Below, piece by piece: positions 12,882 to 22,693 of a stretch of 42,364 bases of DNA. The stretch covers positions 1-42,364 of IMG/VR virus record IMGVR_UViG_3300047409_000472. One strand, given 5' to 3'. Within the stretch, counting starts at the first letter, position 1; each line of letters starts with the position of its first letter. Both the position numbers and the translations under genes were made by a program. This DNA is from a virus. A model generated the notes under the pieces. It had not been told where the DNA came from, did no database searches, and saw only the letters and a list, made by a program, of their open reading frames with translations.

Positions 12882-15029
12882 TCACTTCATCCCTTTGATT
12901 GCGTTTTGAAGCTCGTAGATCAACCTTAAGCGCTCTTGCCCTGTTGCCGTTTTTAGCGCCTCGGTAATCCGTTGTGCGGCTTGGTTTGGTAGTTCCGCAC
13001 GCCCGGCGTTATCTAGGACCCGGCGCATGGCTTCCGGCTCTTGCGGGGTGGGAGGAAAGTTGGATGGGATATTTCCTACCGGCCGGCGCGGAGCGAGAGG
13101 AGCCAATAGGCGATCCGCTTCCGCTGCGCGGATATCTCCAAGCGCCCCAACATCCATTTCGGGATTGAGCGCACCCAGCGGTCGGCGCTGGATCTGCAAA
13201 GAAGACACCCGCGGCGGCAGGCCTTCGGTTGGCGGAGTTGGAGCCGGAGGCGGCGGATTCAGCGGTCGGCGCTGAAGCGCTTGCGGAATAACCCTGCGAC
13301 CCAAAGGGGCGTCGGAGGTATTCAGATTAAGCGGTTGCTGGAGCGCTTCCAAATTGGATTGAAGTTCTGGGCTCGGGGACGCGGGAGCCACGAGAGCAGG
13401 CTTCGTTCCGATCCGTTCCATAGCAGATACACTGCTATTCACGAAGCGATCGACGGCATCCGCACCCGAAAGCATACCGGCGGCCAGGCGAGGAGAGGAC
13501 AGAGCGAGCGCGGGCGCCCCGGCGACAGGATTCACGAAATGCCCACCGAGAGCGGCCACGGTAGGCCCTAAGGCGGCACGGCCGGTGAACTGCCGCGGAA
13601 GAAGTCCAGCCTTCCCTTCTGGGCCCAATTCGGCAGCCAAGTTTGCGAGCTTGGCTTCCGCGGTAAAGTCACCCCCAAAAAGCTGCTCCATAGCCTTAAC
13701 AGCCTCTTGACGATCGGTTTTGTTTTTTCCAAAAAGCGTCGAGACGAATGATTCTGCGCGCGTGTCGCGGGTCTGGGCTGATTTCCCAAGGAATGACTTC
13801 AGCTTATCGGCCACCTGTAATTTCTGCGACATGGACTTCATGGCATCCACATAATCCGGATTTCCAGAAGATTCCGCAGACTTTACCAGATCGTCCGCCA
13901 TCTGATAGCGGGATTGCTTTAGGGCGTTGACATAAGCCCCGGATTCCTTACCAAAAGAATCCCCGATCAGTCCGTCGATTTCTTTTCGGATTTGGCGGAA
14001 AACTGGCGCCGCAATATTCCCATCTTGGTCGGCTTTATTGGTTAAATCCGAAATCAGACCGTCGATCTTGTCATTGACGGCACGGGAACTAGACAAGACT
14101 CCGCCGGTCTTCGCCTGTTCCAGCACTTTGATCGTATTGGTGACCGGAACAGGTGGCATTTCGTGCAAGGCTTGATCTACCAGATGTTTTTCCGGGAGAT
14201 AGTCGTCCAGGTTGTCCAATACCTTTACCAGCTTTTGGCCGATTTCATGCTGCTTGCCTGCCGCCGCGGCCAAATCCTTCGCGCCTTGCCCGAAGCCTGC
14301 GCCGTGCGTTCGCAGCGCCTCTTCGGATACCCCGGAAAACTCTTGCGCAAGGCGACCCAAGAGCTTGTTTCCGCCATGGACTGCCATGCCTACGCCTTTG
14401 GCTACCACCGGAAGCGCCGCGCCCGCGGCGGCTTCGCCTAAGGCTGAAAGCGGGCTGACTTCTTTGCCTTGGACCGCATTATCCGTCTGGTGGATCGCTC
14501 CGCTTTCAGCGCCCATAAGTCCGCCGATGGCCGAAGCCGCCCCAAGCCCGGTTAGGCCGGCACTTCTTACCAGCGCACCGGCCGCGCCGCCTGTGGCGAG
14601 GCTTGGGAGAAGAGCGGGATCGCGGATGATTTTTCCGGGTAGATTTTGACCTTCGGTAGCCGCCATGGAGTTGGCGAACTGCCGACCGCCTTCGGCGGTA
14701 AAGGAACCTGGATCGCCAATCTTCGGGGCATTGGGCGCGCCGGCGTAGGCGAACGGGGCGATCGGCTTGTCGACAACCGCAGCGACAGCGCGGCCGGGAG
14801 CGGAAAGGGCGTCAAGTGCGCCTGCTCCCGCCTGGCGCAGCACGCCCGCATCCGCTTCCGCTGCCTTGAACGAGCGAGGGAGTAGCGCGCGCGCCACGGT
14901 TTCGGGGCCTCCGGCTCCGAGAGGGATACGGACGGGATCATCGGGAGCTTTGGCGGAATCCACCAAAGCGTCCCGCTCCCACGGAGAGGCGGTGGCGACA
15001 ATCTCATCCTTTTCCCAGGGCTTGGCCAT
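12882..15029 (-). CDS. Putative ejection (internal virion) protein
   Basis: 715 aa starting MAKPWEKDEIVATASPWERD; ATG 15029 has GGAGGAAG upstream and follows the previous stop directly. PWEKDE-type repeats at the N-terminus occur in podovirus internal virion proteins. Residues about 120-240 are Gly/Ala-rich and could enter membranes; about 240-470 is helical (QALHEMPPVPVTNTIKVLEQ), and the C-terminus is Pro-rich, then helical. As the last and largest of four such genes downstream of the tail block it fits the injectosome set that crosses the envelope during DNA entry. No lytic transglycosylase motif is visible. Confidence 0.65.
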   Translation of the reverse strand: MAKPWEKDEIVATASPWERDALVDSAKAPDDPVRIPLGAGGPETVARALLPRSFKAAEADAGVLRQAGAGALDALSAPGRAVAAVVDKPIAPFAYAGAPNAPKIGDPGSFTAEGGRQFANSMAATEGQNLPGKIIRDPALLPSLATGGAAGALVRSAGLTGLGAASAIGGLMGAESGAIHQTDNAVQGKEVSPLSALGEAAAGAALPVVAKGVGMAVHGGNKLLGRLAQEFSGVSEEALRTHGAGFGQGAKDLAAAAGKQHEIGQKLVKVLDNLDDYLPEKHLVDQALHEMPPVPVTNTIKVLEQAKTGGVLSSSRAVNDKIDGLISDLTNKADQDGNIAAPVFRQIRKEIDGLIGDSFGKESGAYVNALKQSRYQMADDLVKSAESSGNPDYVDAMKSMSQKLQVADKLKSFLGKSAQTRDTRAESFVSTLFGKNKTDRQEAVKAMEQLFGGDFTAEAKLANLAAELGPEGKAGLLPRQFTGRAALGPTVAALGGHFVNPVAGAPALALSSPRLAAGMLSGADAVDRFVNSSVSAMERIGTKPALVAPASPSPELQSNLEALQQPLNLNTSDAPLGRRVIPQALQRRPLNPPPPAPTPPTEGLPPRVSSLQIQRRPLGALNPEMDVGALGDIRAAEADRLLAPLAPRRPVGNIPSNFPPTPQEPEAMRRVLDNAGRAELPNQAAQRITEALKTATGQERLRLIYELQNAIKGMK

Positions 15030-15030
15030 C

Positions 15031-16206
15031 TTACGACTTCCTCCGGCGCTTCCCGTTCGGGTCGACATATTCCTGGCCTGGCTTCAGAGCGTTATAATCG
15101 GACTCGCCGGTGACTTGGGGAATATCCGCGGGTTTAGCAGAAGGTGTCGCCACGGCCGGAGTCGCTTCCCAGGCCGGTCCGGCGGAAGCCTTCATGTTCT
15201 CCATCACCTGCGCGCGGTTCGCGGCTTTTTGTGCCTTAACTTCTTCGGAATCTCCAGCACGCGGGAAATATTGCTTCTCAGCGTTGTCGAATTCCCCCGC
15301 GGAGATTGCGGCACCCGACTCCCGGCGAAGGGTGGCGTTGATGAAATTGCGCTCCGCCTGATCTTGTTGCTGGGATTGGGAGGATTTTGACACGTTTGGA
15401 GCCAATGCGCCAAGGCCGGCCGACACGCTTCCTCGGTCGTATCCACCCTGGATAAGCTTATCGAAAACCGCATTAGCCTGATCCATGCGACGACCGAAGC
15501 CGGCGGCGTCGAACTGTTCTTTATTTGGCTGCTTTCCTAATATCGCAGCCTTGGCTGCCTTGTCGGCGTTCGCGTTCGCCTCATTCGCTTGGGCGCCCAG
15601 CAAGGTGACTTTTGCCCCTGCCGCCGCAGGCTCATATCCCGATGCTAATGTTTTATTCTGTTCCTGTGTGAGTTGAAGCGGGCCCAATGCCTTCTTCTGG
15701 GACAGGTCGAAAGCGCCCGTATCCGCCTCGGTCTTGGCCGCGCCCAATTTGATCGGGTTGATCTGGGTTGCAAGGTCAATCGCCTGCCCTCGCTGGGTGT
15801 TCTCCTGCCCTAAGCCTGCGGTTTGCAAAAGTGCCTGCTTCGGCTTCTCTGCGTTGACTGCGTCCTCGTTGGCGATATCTTTCGCGCTGTACGGCCTCAC
15901 ACCGTATTTCATCGCGTACATCGCCTTAGCCGCCGCGGCAGCTTTGGAGTTCGCCACTCCTTGCGGGCCGTTGGTGACTCCCGTAGGCATCCCGGCCGCA
16001 TCCATACCGAGCTGCGGGCCGCCCGCCTGGCCCGTAGTCGAAGCAGGATCCGCCCCGGAGATCTGCTTCATCATGGCTTCTTTTTCCGCGTCATCCTTCT
16101 GGGCTTTCAGGGATTGGAAGTACCCCATGAAATCTTGCAGGGCCCCGCGCATCTTCTGGTCGCGCATCTGCGAGTTGGTCATCGCCATCATCGGGTTGTA
16201 TGGCAT
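15031..16206 (-). CDS. Putative ejection or internal virion protein
   Basis: 391 aa, helical and rich in Ala, Gln and Lys (NSQMRDQKMRGALQDFMGYF; KAQKDDAEKEAMMKQISG). The C-terminal part carries FINATLRRESGAAISAGEFD, a stretch often seen near the end of phage internal proteins (a substrate-like LRRESGAAIS segment), then a Pro-rich tail ending KRRRKS. Starts one base inside the stop of the previous gene. Function inferred from composition and position. Confidence 0.6.
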   Translation of the reverse strand: MPYNPMMAMTNSQMRDQKMRGALQDFMGYFQSLKAQKDDAEKEAMMKQISGADPASTTGQAGGPQLGMDAAGMPTGVTNGPQGVANSKAAAAAKAMYAMKYGVRPYSAKDIANEDAVNAEKPKQALLQTAGLGQENTQRGQAIDLATQINPIKLGAAKTEADTGAFDLSQKKALGPLQLTQEQNKTLASGYEPAAAGAKVTLLGAQANEANANADKAAKAAILGKQPNKEQFDAAGFGRRMDQANAVFDKLIQGGYDRGSVSAGLGALAPNVSKSSQSQQQDQAERNFINATLRRESGAAISAGEFDNAEKQYFPRAGDSEEVKAQKAANRAQVMENMKASAGPAWEATPAVATPSAKPADIPQVTGESDYNALKPGQEYVDPNGKRRRKS

Positions 16207-16604
16207 TATGCGACCCCCAGCGAAGCGTTAAAGGCGGATGGACCCGTGGGCTTGGCCTTAGCCATAGCGGAGAGGTAATTGGAGAACATGCCGCCGAACT
16301 GGTCCCAGGCGTGCCGCTTTTGCGCTTCCAAATCCTGCTGGGTATGCTTGTCCCTGATATCCAGCCGGTTCATTTCCAATTCTTGATCCCCGAGTTGGCT
16401 ATTCAGGCGCATTGCGCGTTTCTTCGCCGGGTCTTCTCCGCCCAGCATTCCAAGCAACGCGCCTCCACTGAGGAGGCCCCCGGCTACCCAGGGATTCGAG
16501 GCCATGGCAATCTTCGCGGCACCCATGCCCCCCAGCATGGTTGCCCCCATGCCTGCGCCCTGGAATCCGCCGCTTAAATCGCTCAATAAATCTTCCATTG
16601 CCAT
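16206..16604 (-). CDS. Small Gly-rich virion protein, possible ejection protein
   Basis: 132 aa. The first 55 residues are Gly/Ala/Met-rich and hydrophobic (GAGMGATMLGGMGAAKIAMA), like small podovirus ejection proteins that insert in the envelope; the rest is charged and helical (RLNSQLGDQELEMNRLDIRD). AAGGA precedes ATG 16604. Lies between the 620-aa and 391-aa proteins. A tail-assembly role is possible. Confidence 0.5.
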   Translation of the reverse strand: MAMEDLLSDLSGGFQGAGMGATMLGGMGAAKIAMASNPWVAGGLLSGGALLGMLGGEDPAKKRAMRLNSQLGDQELEMNRLDIRDKHTQQDLEAQKRHAWDQFGGMFSNYLSAMAKAKPTGPSAFNASLGVA

Positions 16605-16616
16605 TTCGGTTCGTCC

Positions 16617-18479
16617 TTACCTGTATAGAACGGAATAGGAAGGATTGGGATTCGCGCTAAAGGTTCCCGCATCCGGATCCCAGTACATTTTGATACCGCC
16701 AAAAGCTCCCGGAACCGTTTTTACATATTCGCCGTTCGGCGCCTTCTGAGAGGCTTTTAAGGAATTGATGATGTCGGCTTGTTCTTTTTTGATCCCGGTC
16801 ACGATATCTGCGTTTGAATTCCCGGTTGTACCCGTTCCAACCGTAAGCGCACCGGATTTGATGCCTGCGGCAATCTGATCATCCGAAAGCCCCAGGGCTT
16901 TGCCCATCGTGGTCGCAAGCTGCTGCGCGAAGGGTTGCATGGCGTCTGGATTGTTCTTCGTGAGTTCCATCCCAATCTGGATCCGCTGCATGGAGTTTTG
17001 GAAGTCCGCGGACTGAAGCGCGGCATCCACCTGTTTCTGGTCGAGGCCGAATTGCTGCGCAAATTCAGAGGACTTTTCGGCCAGGGAGGCGTTGAACTCT
17101 GTAGCTTGCGCCGCGAGTTGGTTGTAATCCAAGCCCAGCTTGGCGCCAAACTGCTTGTCCGACTGCGCGAGGTCAGCCATGTGCATCGTTTCCTGAAGCT
17201 GCATCTGCTGGTTGGCCAAATTCGCCTGTTGGGCAAGCTGGGCGGTCTGCATGGCTGTATCGTGGTCGAAGCCCGCATCCGTCATCACCTTCGTGAACGC
17301 CTGCTGCGAAGCGGCCATCGCTTCGTCATGCGAGAACGTGCCGGCCTGCATCTTCTCGGCGAACGCCTGCGCGGCGGCAGTCTGCGCCGCCTGGAAGGCT
17401 TGGGTATTCCCTTGAAGCGTGGTCTGAAGCTGGCGATCGAGCGCCGACTGCGCCGCCTGGTAGGTTTGCTGGCTCTGGTTGACCAGAGTGGTGAATTCTT
17501 CCGAGGACAACCGCTCCCCGGTGGTCCACTTCCGCTCGATTTCTTTTTGGTTGGATTGCCAAGCCAAATCGGCGGTATGTTGGTCCATCCCGGATTTGAG
17601 CGCGAATTCTTGGAAAGCCGCTTGGGTGGCAAACTGGCTGGCCTGGTTCGCGACCTTCTGCTGCTCCAGGCTGAGATTTCCCAGCCCTATTTGCTTGTCA
17701 AAGGCGAGCTTTTCCTTGGAGATTCCTAGTTCGCCTTGACCCAACTGGGTATTGAGAGCGAGCTGGCCCTTGGACACGTCCAGGTTCCCGGCGGCGATAT
17801 CCGCCTGGGATTTGGCGGTCGCGGCCTCGATAGGCAGGTGCTCGTTGAACTGCCGCTGCGTCTCGGCCAAGGCGGCGGCGGCCTGCTCGGCGGAAAGCTT
17901 TTGGCCCGATTGCTGGAGCCCGAGCCCGGCGCCGGCCTGAAGCCCCTGTTGCTCGGCCGTGGCGCGGTCCGCGGCGGTCTTGGCGTCGAAATCCCGCATA
18001 CCGAGGGTCTGCTGATCGGTCTGCTGCTGGACCGGCGTAAACGCCTGTCCGGTGCCCGGAAGGAACTCAAGCGCCGCCTGGGTGCGCAAGTCTTCGTTCG
18101 CCTGTTGGTTGCCCTTGACGGCGTTCTGCCGGGCAATGGCCGCGTTGGCGTCGAATCCGCCGGTAGGATTGGAGAGGAGGCGGGAGATCGCACCGGATAC
18201 CGCACCCGAGGTATCCACCGGGGCGAAAGGATTAGACCCCGAGGCTTTCGCCGTGCCTCCCGCCTCCAGATCCTTGCTAAACGCGTCGAACCCTGTCCCC
18301 GGCTGCGATGGAGCAAACGGGCCAGTCGGAGCGGCCGGCGTCTTCATGGCCGCCGTGGTTTGCGCGGTCTGCCGGTCTAAGGCTGCATTCCGATCGTCTC
18401 GGAACATATAGGCCGGCGCCTGCGGGGCTTGGGCAGCCATGCGCGCGCGCTCGGCACCTAGGTAATCGTCGTAGGCCAT
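16617..18479 (-). CDS. Gln/Ala-rich helical virion protein (putative ejection protein)
   Basis: 620 aa. Outside a disordered N-terminal 100 residues it is almost entirely helical with very high Gln and Ala content and recurring units such as QQAFTKVMTDAGFDHDTAMQ and FNASLAEKSSEFAQQFGLDQ. The C-terminal 60 residues change character and end WDPDAGTFSANPNPSYSVLYR. There is no transmembrane segment. Position, length and composition suit an internal virion protein; a tape-measure role seems less likely because the rest of the tail genes are short-tail type. Confidence 0.55.
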   Translation of the reverse strand: MAYDDYLGAERARMAAQAPQAPAYMFRDDRNAALDRQTAQTTAAMKTPAAPTGPFAPSQPGTGFDAFSKDLEAGGTAKASGSNPFAPVDTSGAVSGAISRLLSNPTGGFDANAAIARQNAVKGNQQANEDLRTQAALEFLPGTGQAFTPVQQQTDQQTLGMRDFDAKTAADRATAEQQGLQAGAGLGLQQSGQKLSAEQAAAALAETQRQFNEHLPIEAATAKSQADIAAGNLDVSKGQLALNTQLGQGELGISKEKLAFDKQIGLGNLSLEQQKVANQASQFATQAAFQEFALKSGMDQHTADLAWQSNQKEIERKWTTGERLSSEEFTTLVNQSQQTYQAAQSALDRQLQTTLQGNTQAFQAAQTAAAQAFAEKMQAGTFSHDEAMAASQQAFTKVMTDAGFDHDTAMQTAQLAQQANLANQQMQLQETMHMADLAQSDKQFGAKLGLDYNQLAAQATEFNASLAEKSSEFAQQFGLDQKQVDAALQSADFQNSMQRIQIGMELTKNNPDAMQPFAQQLATTMGKALGLSDDQIAAGIKSGALTVGTGTTGNSNADIVTGIKKEQADIINSLKASQKAPNGEYVKTVPGAFGGIKMYWDPDAGTFSANPNPSYSVLYR

Positions 18480-18760
18480 TATTGGACCCTCACGGTGGCG
18501 GTTCCGCCGTCCAGGCTATAGGTGATATCGCTCCGCGCAAACCCGAGGTGGATCTGCTGCGCATCCTTGAAAATGGTGTAGCAGGTAAAGGGCTGGATCG
18601 CGGACTCCACCACATAAGCCTTGGTCGGAACTCGACCGAGCCCATGGGCAATCTTTGCCACCGTGCCGGCCGTGGGAACGGCCACGCGAACCAGAATCGC
18701 TCCGGTATCCCCATCGGGAACCTGGGAGTTGATTTCGAGTTGGGCGGTATTTTCGATCAT
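18479..18760 (-). CDS. Small beta-rich virion protein
   Basis: 93 aa, mostly strands (GAILVRVAVPTAGTVAKIAH, GGTATVRVQ). AGTVAKIAHGLGRVPTKAYVV resembles the HGLGRxP motif in phage tail-fibre and tail-tip accessory domains. It overlaps the fibre-like gene upstream by 4 bp and the 620-aa gene downstream by TAATG. A small tail component is the best guess. Confidence 0.5.
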   Translation of the reverse strand: MIENTAQLEINSQVPDGDTGAILVRVAVPTAGTVAKIAHGLGRVPTKAYVVESAIQPFTCYTIFKDAQQIHLGFARSDITYSLDGGTATVRVQ

Positions 18761-19974
18761 TGGAGCGTATAGGGGAAGGTGTAGCCGTCGGCACCGCTCG
18801 GGGAGTAAAGCCCCTTTTGGCCGGAAGAAGTGAACGTGGTCGACGTGCCGCTGATATACAGTTGCATCACACCATTGGACTGGATTGCCAACGCGGTGCC
18901 AGTCACTATAGAGCTATTGTTCATCACGAATGGCGTAAAACTCTGGGTTCGAGCCGGGGTGATCCCTGCCGGCAAGCCCGTGATCGTGCAGGTGGTCGCA
19001 TTGCTGGTGCCGACCAGGTGCGGGATATACAGTGTGACTTGTTTTTTAATACGGGCATAGCGCGCGGTGGCCGTAACCGATCCGGACACCCCTGTCAAAG
19101 TGACGGTGAAGGTGTTTTCTTCGAAATCCTTAGCAGAAATCAGCGAGTCGGCCGTGACGGTGCTGGAAAAGGTGGCGGCGCCTCCGGTCGTTATCGTAAG
19201 TGCGGTGCTGGTCCCGACCGAGGAGCTAGGCCCGATCTTGAGCTTATCGGAATCGATATTATCGACGCCAACCGACCAATCGGATCCTCCCAGAATACGC
19301 AAGAGAAGGAGTGGATTCCCTCCAGCCGTTCCGCCCACGTAGGCCCCGAGCCGCGCATGTGAGCTGGTGCTGGTATTGTCGGAGTTTCGCACTACACCGA
19401 GGACGGTCCCGCCCGCCATGGATTTCGTGACATCAAGATTGAATTCAGGGGCGGAGGTGCCGATTCCCAAAGAGCCATCGATGGATAGCGAATCCGCCAT
19501 CCGCAGCATGTGCGTTCCATTGCGATAAATCTTGGTGTCAGATCCAATGCGAAGGCCCAGGGTGGCCACGATAGAGTCGGAGCTGGTGATTTTTCCGGTC
19601 GTCGCAAGCGTGCTATTGAGTGTTAGAGGGCCATAAAACTTCGCGGTACTATCCTCGCGCACCGTGAATAGGGAATCCCCGGTTCCCGACTCCACCAGAA
19701 GCCGCGCGGTCTCGCTGTTGTCCGCATCAAGCCTTAAGCGCAGGTTGGAAAGCGACGCAACCGCCAGCGATCCCGTATACCCGCTCATCCGAGCGGTCAC
19801 CTGCGCGATAGAGTCGCGAACTTTATTCCCCCAAGTCTGGATCGCGGTGAAGTTTCCCGAAAGGTTGGCGCGTGTGCCGGTCGTGACCGAGTTGAAATCG
19901 GTCGGCACCGAGAGCGTATCCACAGCCTGGGATGTGGACAAAAGAAGAAGCAAGGCGATCAGGATGCGGATCAT
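18757..19974 (-). CDS. Tail-fibre-like protein with a signal peptide
   Basis: 405 aa starting at ATG 19974 (GAGGA seven bases upstream). Residues 1-16 (IRILIALLLLLSTSQA) are a Sec signal peptide. The next part (DTLSVPTDFNSVTTGTRANL then FTAIQTWGN) resembles the start of many phage tail-fibre proteins, followed by beta repeats (GPLTLNSTLATTGKITSSDS) and a C-terminal module (TVTLTGVSGSVTATARYARI...) of the kind that ends fibre and tail-collar proteins. The signal peptide is the odd part: fibres are normally assembled in the cytoplasm. Confidence 0.65.
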   Translation of the reverse strand: MIRILIALLLLLSTSQAVDTLSVPTDFNSVTTGTRANLSGNFTAIQTWGNKVRDSIAQVTARMSGYTGSLAVASLSNLRLRLDADNSETARLLVESGTGDSLFTVREDSTAKFYGPLTLNSTLATTGKITSSDSIVATLGLRIGSDTKIYRNGTHMLRMADSLSIDGSLGIGTSAPEFNLDVTKSMAGGTVLGVVRNSDNTSTSSHARLGAYVGGTAGGNPLLLLRILGGSDWSVGVDNIDSDKLKIGPSSSVGTSTALTITTGGAATFSSTVTADSLISAKDFEENTFTVTLTGVSGSVTATARYARIKKQVTLYIPHLVGTSNATTCTITGLPAGITPARTQSFTPFVMNNSSIVTGTALAIQSNGVMQLYISGTSTTFTSSGQKGLYSPSGADGYTFPYTLQ

Positions 19975-21986
19975 CGGAAGGTCCTCGTGCGAATGGCGGT
20001 GCTGTACCGAAGCGCGTAGGCGTAGAACACGAAATCGCCGGACGGGTCCGCGTTCGTAAAGTCGAACTGGAAGAAGTTGCCCACGGCCGACCACGGCATA
20101 CAGACCTCGCTATGCCAGGTGTTGTATTGCCAGGTCAGATCTTGCCAGGTGATATCTTGCCACGGAAACGCATAGTTCGTGGCTTCGACCAGGATATCGC
20201 TCTGGTCATAGAGGCCATTTTCGGCGATGATGCGCAGCATGGAATCGGTATTCGTGAACGCGAACAGGTCCAGGTAATGGAGTTTGTTCCGCGCCATCTT
20301 GAACTCTTGCATCGCCGGGCCGGTCAGGATGCGTAACGCCGCGGTGACGTTTGCACCCCCGATCCAATCCGAATAGCTGGTCGCATGACGATAGAGGATC
20401 GTGAGGTCCTGGTTATCCAGAAGAATCAGCCCGCGATTGGCTTGCGGGATGAAGAGTCCGTATCCATTCCCCTGCCACGGCCCCGCCCACCGGCTGAGGG
20501 CTTTTCCCTCCAAGTCACCGGGGCCGGCCGCGCTCTGAAAGCTCTTCATGAACTTGAGGAGATCGAGGCAATACACCTTATTGGCGCAAGCCTTCGTGGA
20601 GTCATCCTTTACGGTGACGAGCAGCGTATCGCCATCCACCGCGTAGGTGATATCGGTGTCGGATTGGTTGGCGGTGAGGTTCTGATTCCCTCCGCCGGTA
20701 AAGATGGGTGTAATCTGGTCGGACACCAAGTAAATCACCTGGCCCGAGCCCGGCCAAAATTCCACTCCGCGACGCGATTGGAAAAAGATCCCTTGGCCAT
20801 ACTGCGCATGCGCACGCTGGCCGATGCACCCGAGCTGGGAGCTGATCTCTTGCAAGGGGTTGTTAGGGTTGGACTCGGGAAGCAAGTAGCAGGACGTTTC
20901 CTGCGCAACCCAAAGATCGTTTGCCTTTTTCGACTGCGCGCCTGTCTCACCCAGGGCGCGCGCGGCCTTGATCTTTCCCAAGCCTGGCAAAATGGTCTGG
21001 TGATTCCCACCGGAGTAAAACTTCAGGTTCACGGTATCGTAGGTCGGGAAATTCTCGATGATGAACGAATCCACGCCCGCGATGCTGCTTTGGAAGGCGT
21101 TCCCCTGGCTCGCGAGCGCCAGGATATGCAGCCGGCCGCCGGCATGGACGATGAATTCCCCCACAGGCGGGGCGCCGTTCCGGTATTGCAGGGGCGCGGG
21201 ACGGTTGCCCACCACCAAGGCGTCGGAGGTGTTATCCGTGTAGGTCAGAGTCCCCACGGCCACCTTACCGAGGTAGTACATCACCGATCCGGTGGCGTCG
21301 GTGCCGTAGATGTAGTAGTGGGTCACCCGTGCGTCCGCGGTGGCGTTCCAGGTGTAGACGCGCTGCTTTGCGGCGAGCGTGATGGTGGCTAGGTTCGACC
21401 AATCCGACTCCAGCACCTTGACTCCCGACTCCTCGCGGACAGCTGTCACGATGCCGAGATAGGTTCCCGTGAGTATGCCTGCGGCGCCAGCGGCAATGCC
21501 CACGCCGGTAATCGGGACGGGTGGGCCCATGGTCCGATCGGTGCAGGCCGTGCCGGCTACGCTATTCCCGTCAATCCTCCGGGGGGCGTCCTGGCCGTTG
21601 ACGGCGAAGAGCGCACCGAACGCGGGGGCGAAGTGGATTTCCTGGAGGGTAGCTAATCCGCTCTTGATGGTCGCGTGTGCGCTCGCGCTTTGGATTTCGA
21701 GGATTTTTCCGGCATCGGTCCCAACGAGCAAGCGCCGATTCCCCCAGCGGTCGATGAACTCAATCCCGCCGCGCCATTTGTCCCCCCAGGTCTCGGTGGA
21801 ATCGAGCTGAAACCCCTTCCGGCGCTGCAAGGTGTTCCGGTTCCAGACTAGGTTTTTTAAGATGCACGCATCCTCCCGGTCCATTTCCAGGAGGTTGTCA
21901 TTCAGGTTCAGCCCGCGGGAGAGTTTGACTTCCGCCGGGCCCAACTGCGGGTTGGGGTAGATTTTCAGGTCCGGGAAAGCAGGCAT
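19971..21986 (-). CDS. Large tail or neck structural protein
   Basis: 671 aa. It starts PAFPDLKIYPNPQLGPAEVK and continues with repeated strand motifs containing Trp and Asp (WGDKWRGGIEFIDRWGNRR; KILEIQSASAHATIKSGL), which suggest a beta-propeller-like fold, then WQDITWQDLTWQYNTW near the C-terminus. Large beta proteins of this type sit just after the head-tail adaptor in podovirus-like genomes and form tail tubes or hubs. No precise family is recognised. Confidence 0.55.
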   Translation of the reverse strand: MPAFPDLKIYPNPQLGPAEVKLSRGLNLNDNLLEMDREDACILKNLVWNRNTLQRRKGFQLDSTETWGDKWRGGIEFIDRWGNRRLLVGTDAGKILEIQSASAHATIKSGLATLQEIHFAPAFGALFAVNGQDAPRRIDGNSVAGTACTDRTMGPPVPITGVGIAAGAAGILTGTYLGIVTAVREESGVKVLESDWSNLATITLAAKQRVYTWNATADARVTHYYIYGTDATGSVMYYLGKVAVGTLTYTDNTSDALVVGNRPAPLQYRNGAPPVGEFIVHAGGRLHILALASQGNAFQSSIAGVDSFIIENFPTYDTVNLKFYSGGNHQTILPGLGKIKAARALGETGAQSKKANDLWVAQETSCYLLPESNPNNPLQEISSQLGCIGQRAHAQYGQGIFFQSRRGVEFWPGSGQVIYLVSDQITPIFTGGGNQNLTANQSDTDITYAVDGDTLLVTVKDDSTKACANKVYCLDLLKFMKSFQSAAGPGDLEGKALSRWAGPWQGNGYGLFIPQANRGLILLDNQDLTILYRHATSYSDWIGGANVTAALRILTGPAMQEFKMARNKLHYLDLFAFTNTDSMLRIIAENGLYDQSDILVEATNYAFPWQDITWQDLTWQYNTWHSEVCMPWSAVGNFFQFDFTNADPSGDFVFYAYALRYSTAIRTRTFR

Positions 21987-22690
21987 CAGAGCCGCCGGAT
22001 CCAGCGTTGCGGGCCGCGCAACGGTAAGGGGTCGGCCATGCCGTCCAGGGAGAGGCCATTAAGCCCGCGGGGGGACATCTGCCGCTGCCGGGCTTGGCCC
22101 TGGTTATAATCCTGCCAAGCTACCTCCAGAGCCTCCATGCCCTTCTGGCGCTCGGGCTCGGCCAGGCCGGCGAATTGGGGCGAGTCCTCGTATAGACTCA
22201 CCTTCGACAAGTAGCCCAAGGCCCGGAAGACCGAACCCGGGAACAAGCTGATCGTAGCGGCGAGGTTGGCCACGTCGTCATCGAATTCGGCTTGGTAATT
22301 CAGCGTGAGCGTGGTATCGCCCGGGGAGTTCGCGAAGAATAGCTTTCCCGTTTCCACGTCGATCCACAGGAAATAAGCAGCGGTCGCCGAGTCCTTGATG
22401 GGAGCCAGGATTTGCGCTTCATCGCAGGCGAACCGGTACAGGTTCAGCCGCTGCGCGAGCTTGTAGAAGTCCGCTGGCGGGTCGTAGGGGCCCTTGCCGG
22501 TTGCCGTGCTCGTGGTCAGGCTGGCGGTTTGGTTCTTGAACCGCCATTCCTTGGCATGCCAGATGACCCGCAGCCCGTCGAGGATGGCCATGCGGAGGCG
22601 TAATAGGTCAGGCGTGGACGTGAACGTGCCCAAGGCGGTTTTCAGCCGCTGTTGGAGTTCCGCTTCGACCACGGCCTGACTGAGCGCCAT
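21986..22690 (-). CDS. Head-tail adaptor (P22 gp4-like)
   Basis: 234 aa. Helical N-terminus with LRLRMAILDGLRVIWHAKEW, then PPADFYKLAQRLNLY, a segment typical of head-completion or tail-accessory adaptors that bind the portal ring, followed by strands (TGKLFFANSPGDTTLTLNY) and a helical end. Portal, scaffold and capsid genes are upstream and the tail hub is directly downstream, which fits the adaptor position. GGAAGG precedes ATG 22690. Confidence 0.6.
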   Translation of the reverse strand: MALSQAVVEAELQQRLKTALGTFTSTPDLLRLRMAILDGLRVIWHAKEWRFKNQTASLTTSTATGKGPYDPPADFYKLAQRLNLYRFACDEAQILAPIKDSATAAYFLWIDVETGKLFFANSPGDTTLTLNYQAEFDDDVANLAATISLFPGSVFRALGYLSKVSLYEDSPQFAGLAEPERQKGMEALEVAWQDYNQGQARQRQMSPRGLNGLSLDGMADPLPLRGPQRWIRRL

Positions 22691-22693
22691 CCG

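Noticed and set aside
12655-12885. 76-residue minus-strand frame coupled to both neighbours
   Set aside because: Its Pro/Ser/Thr-rich product looks like the shadow of the plus-strand two-helix membrane protein, although the stop-start overlaps keep it possible.
18940-18975. tRNA T-arm-like GGGTTCGAGCC
   Set aside because: It lies within a well-supported fibre-like gene and no acceptor, D- or anticodon arms can be built around it. No tRNA was found in the window.
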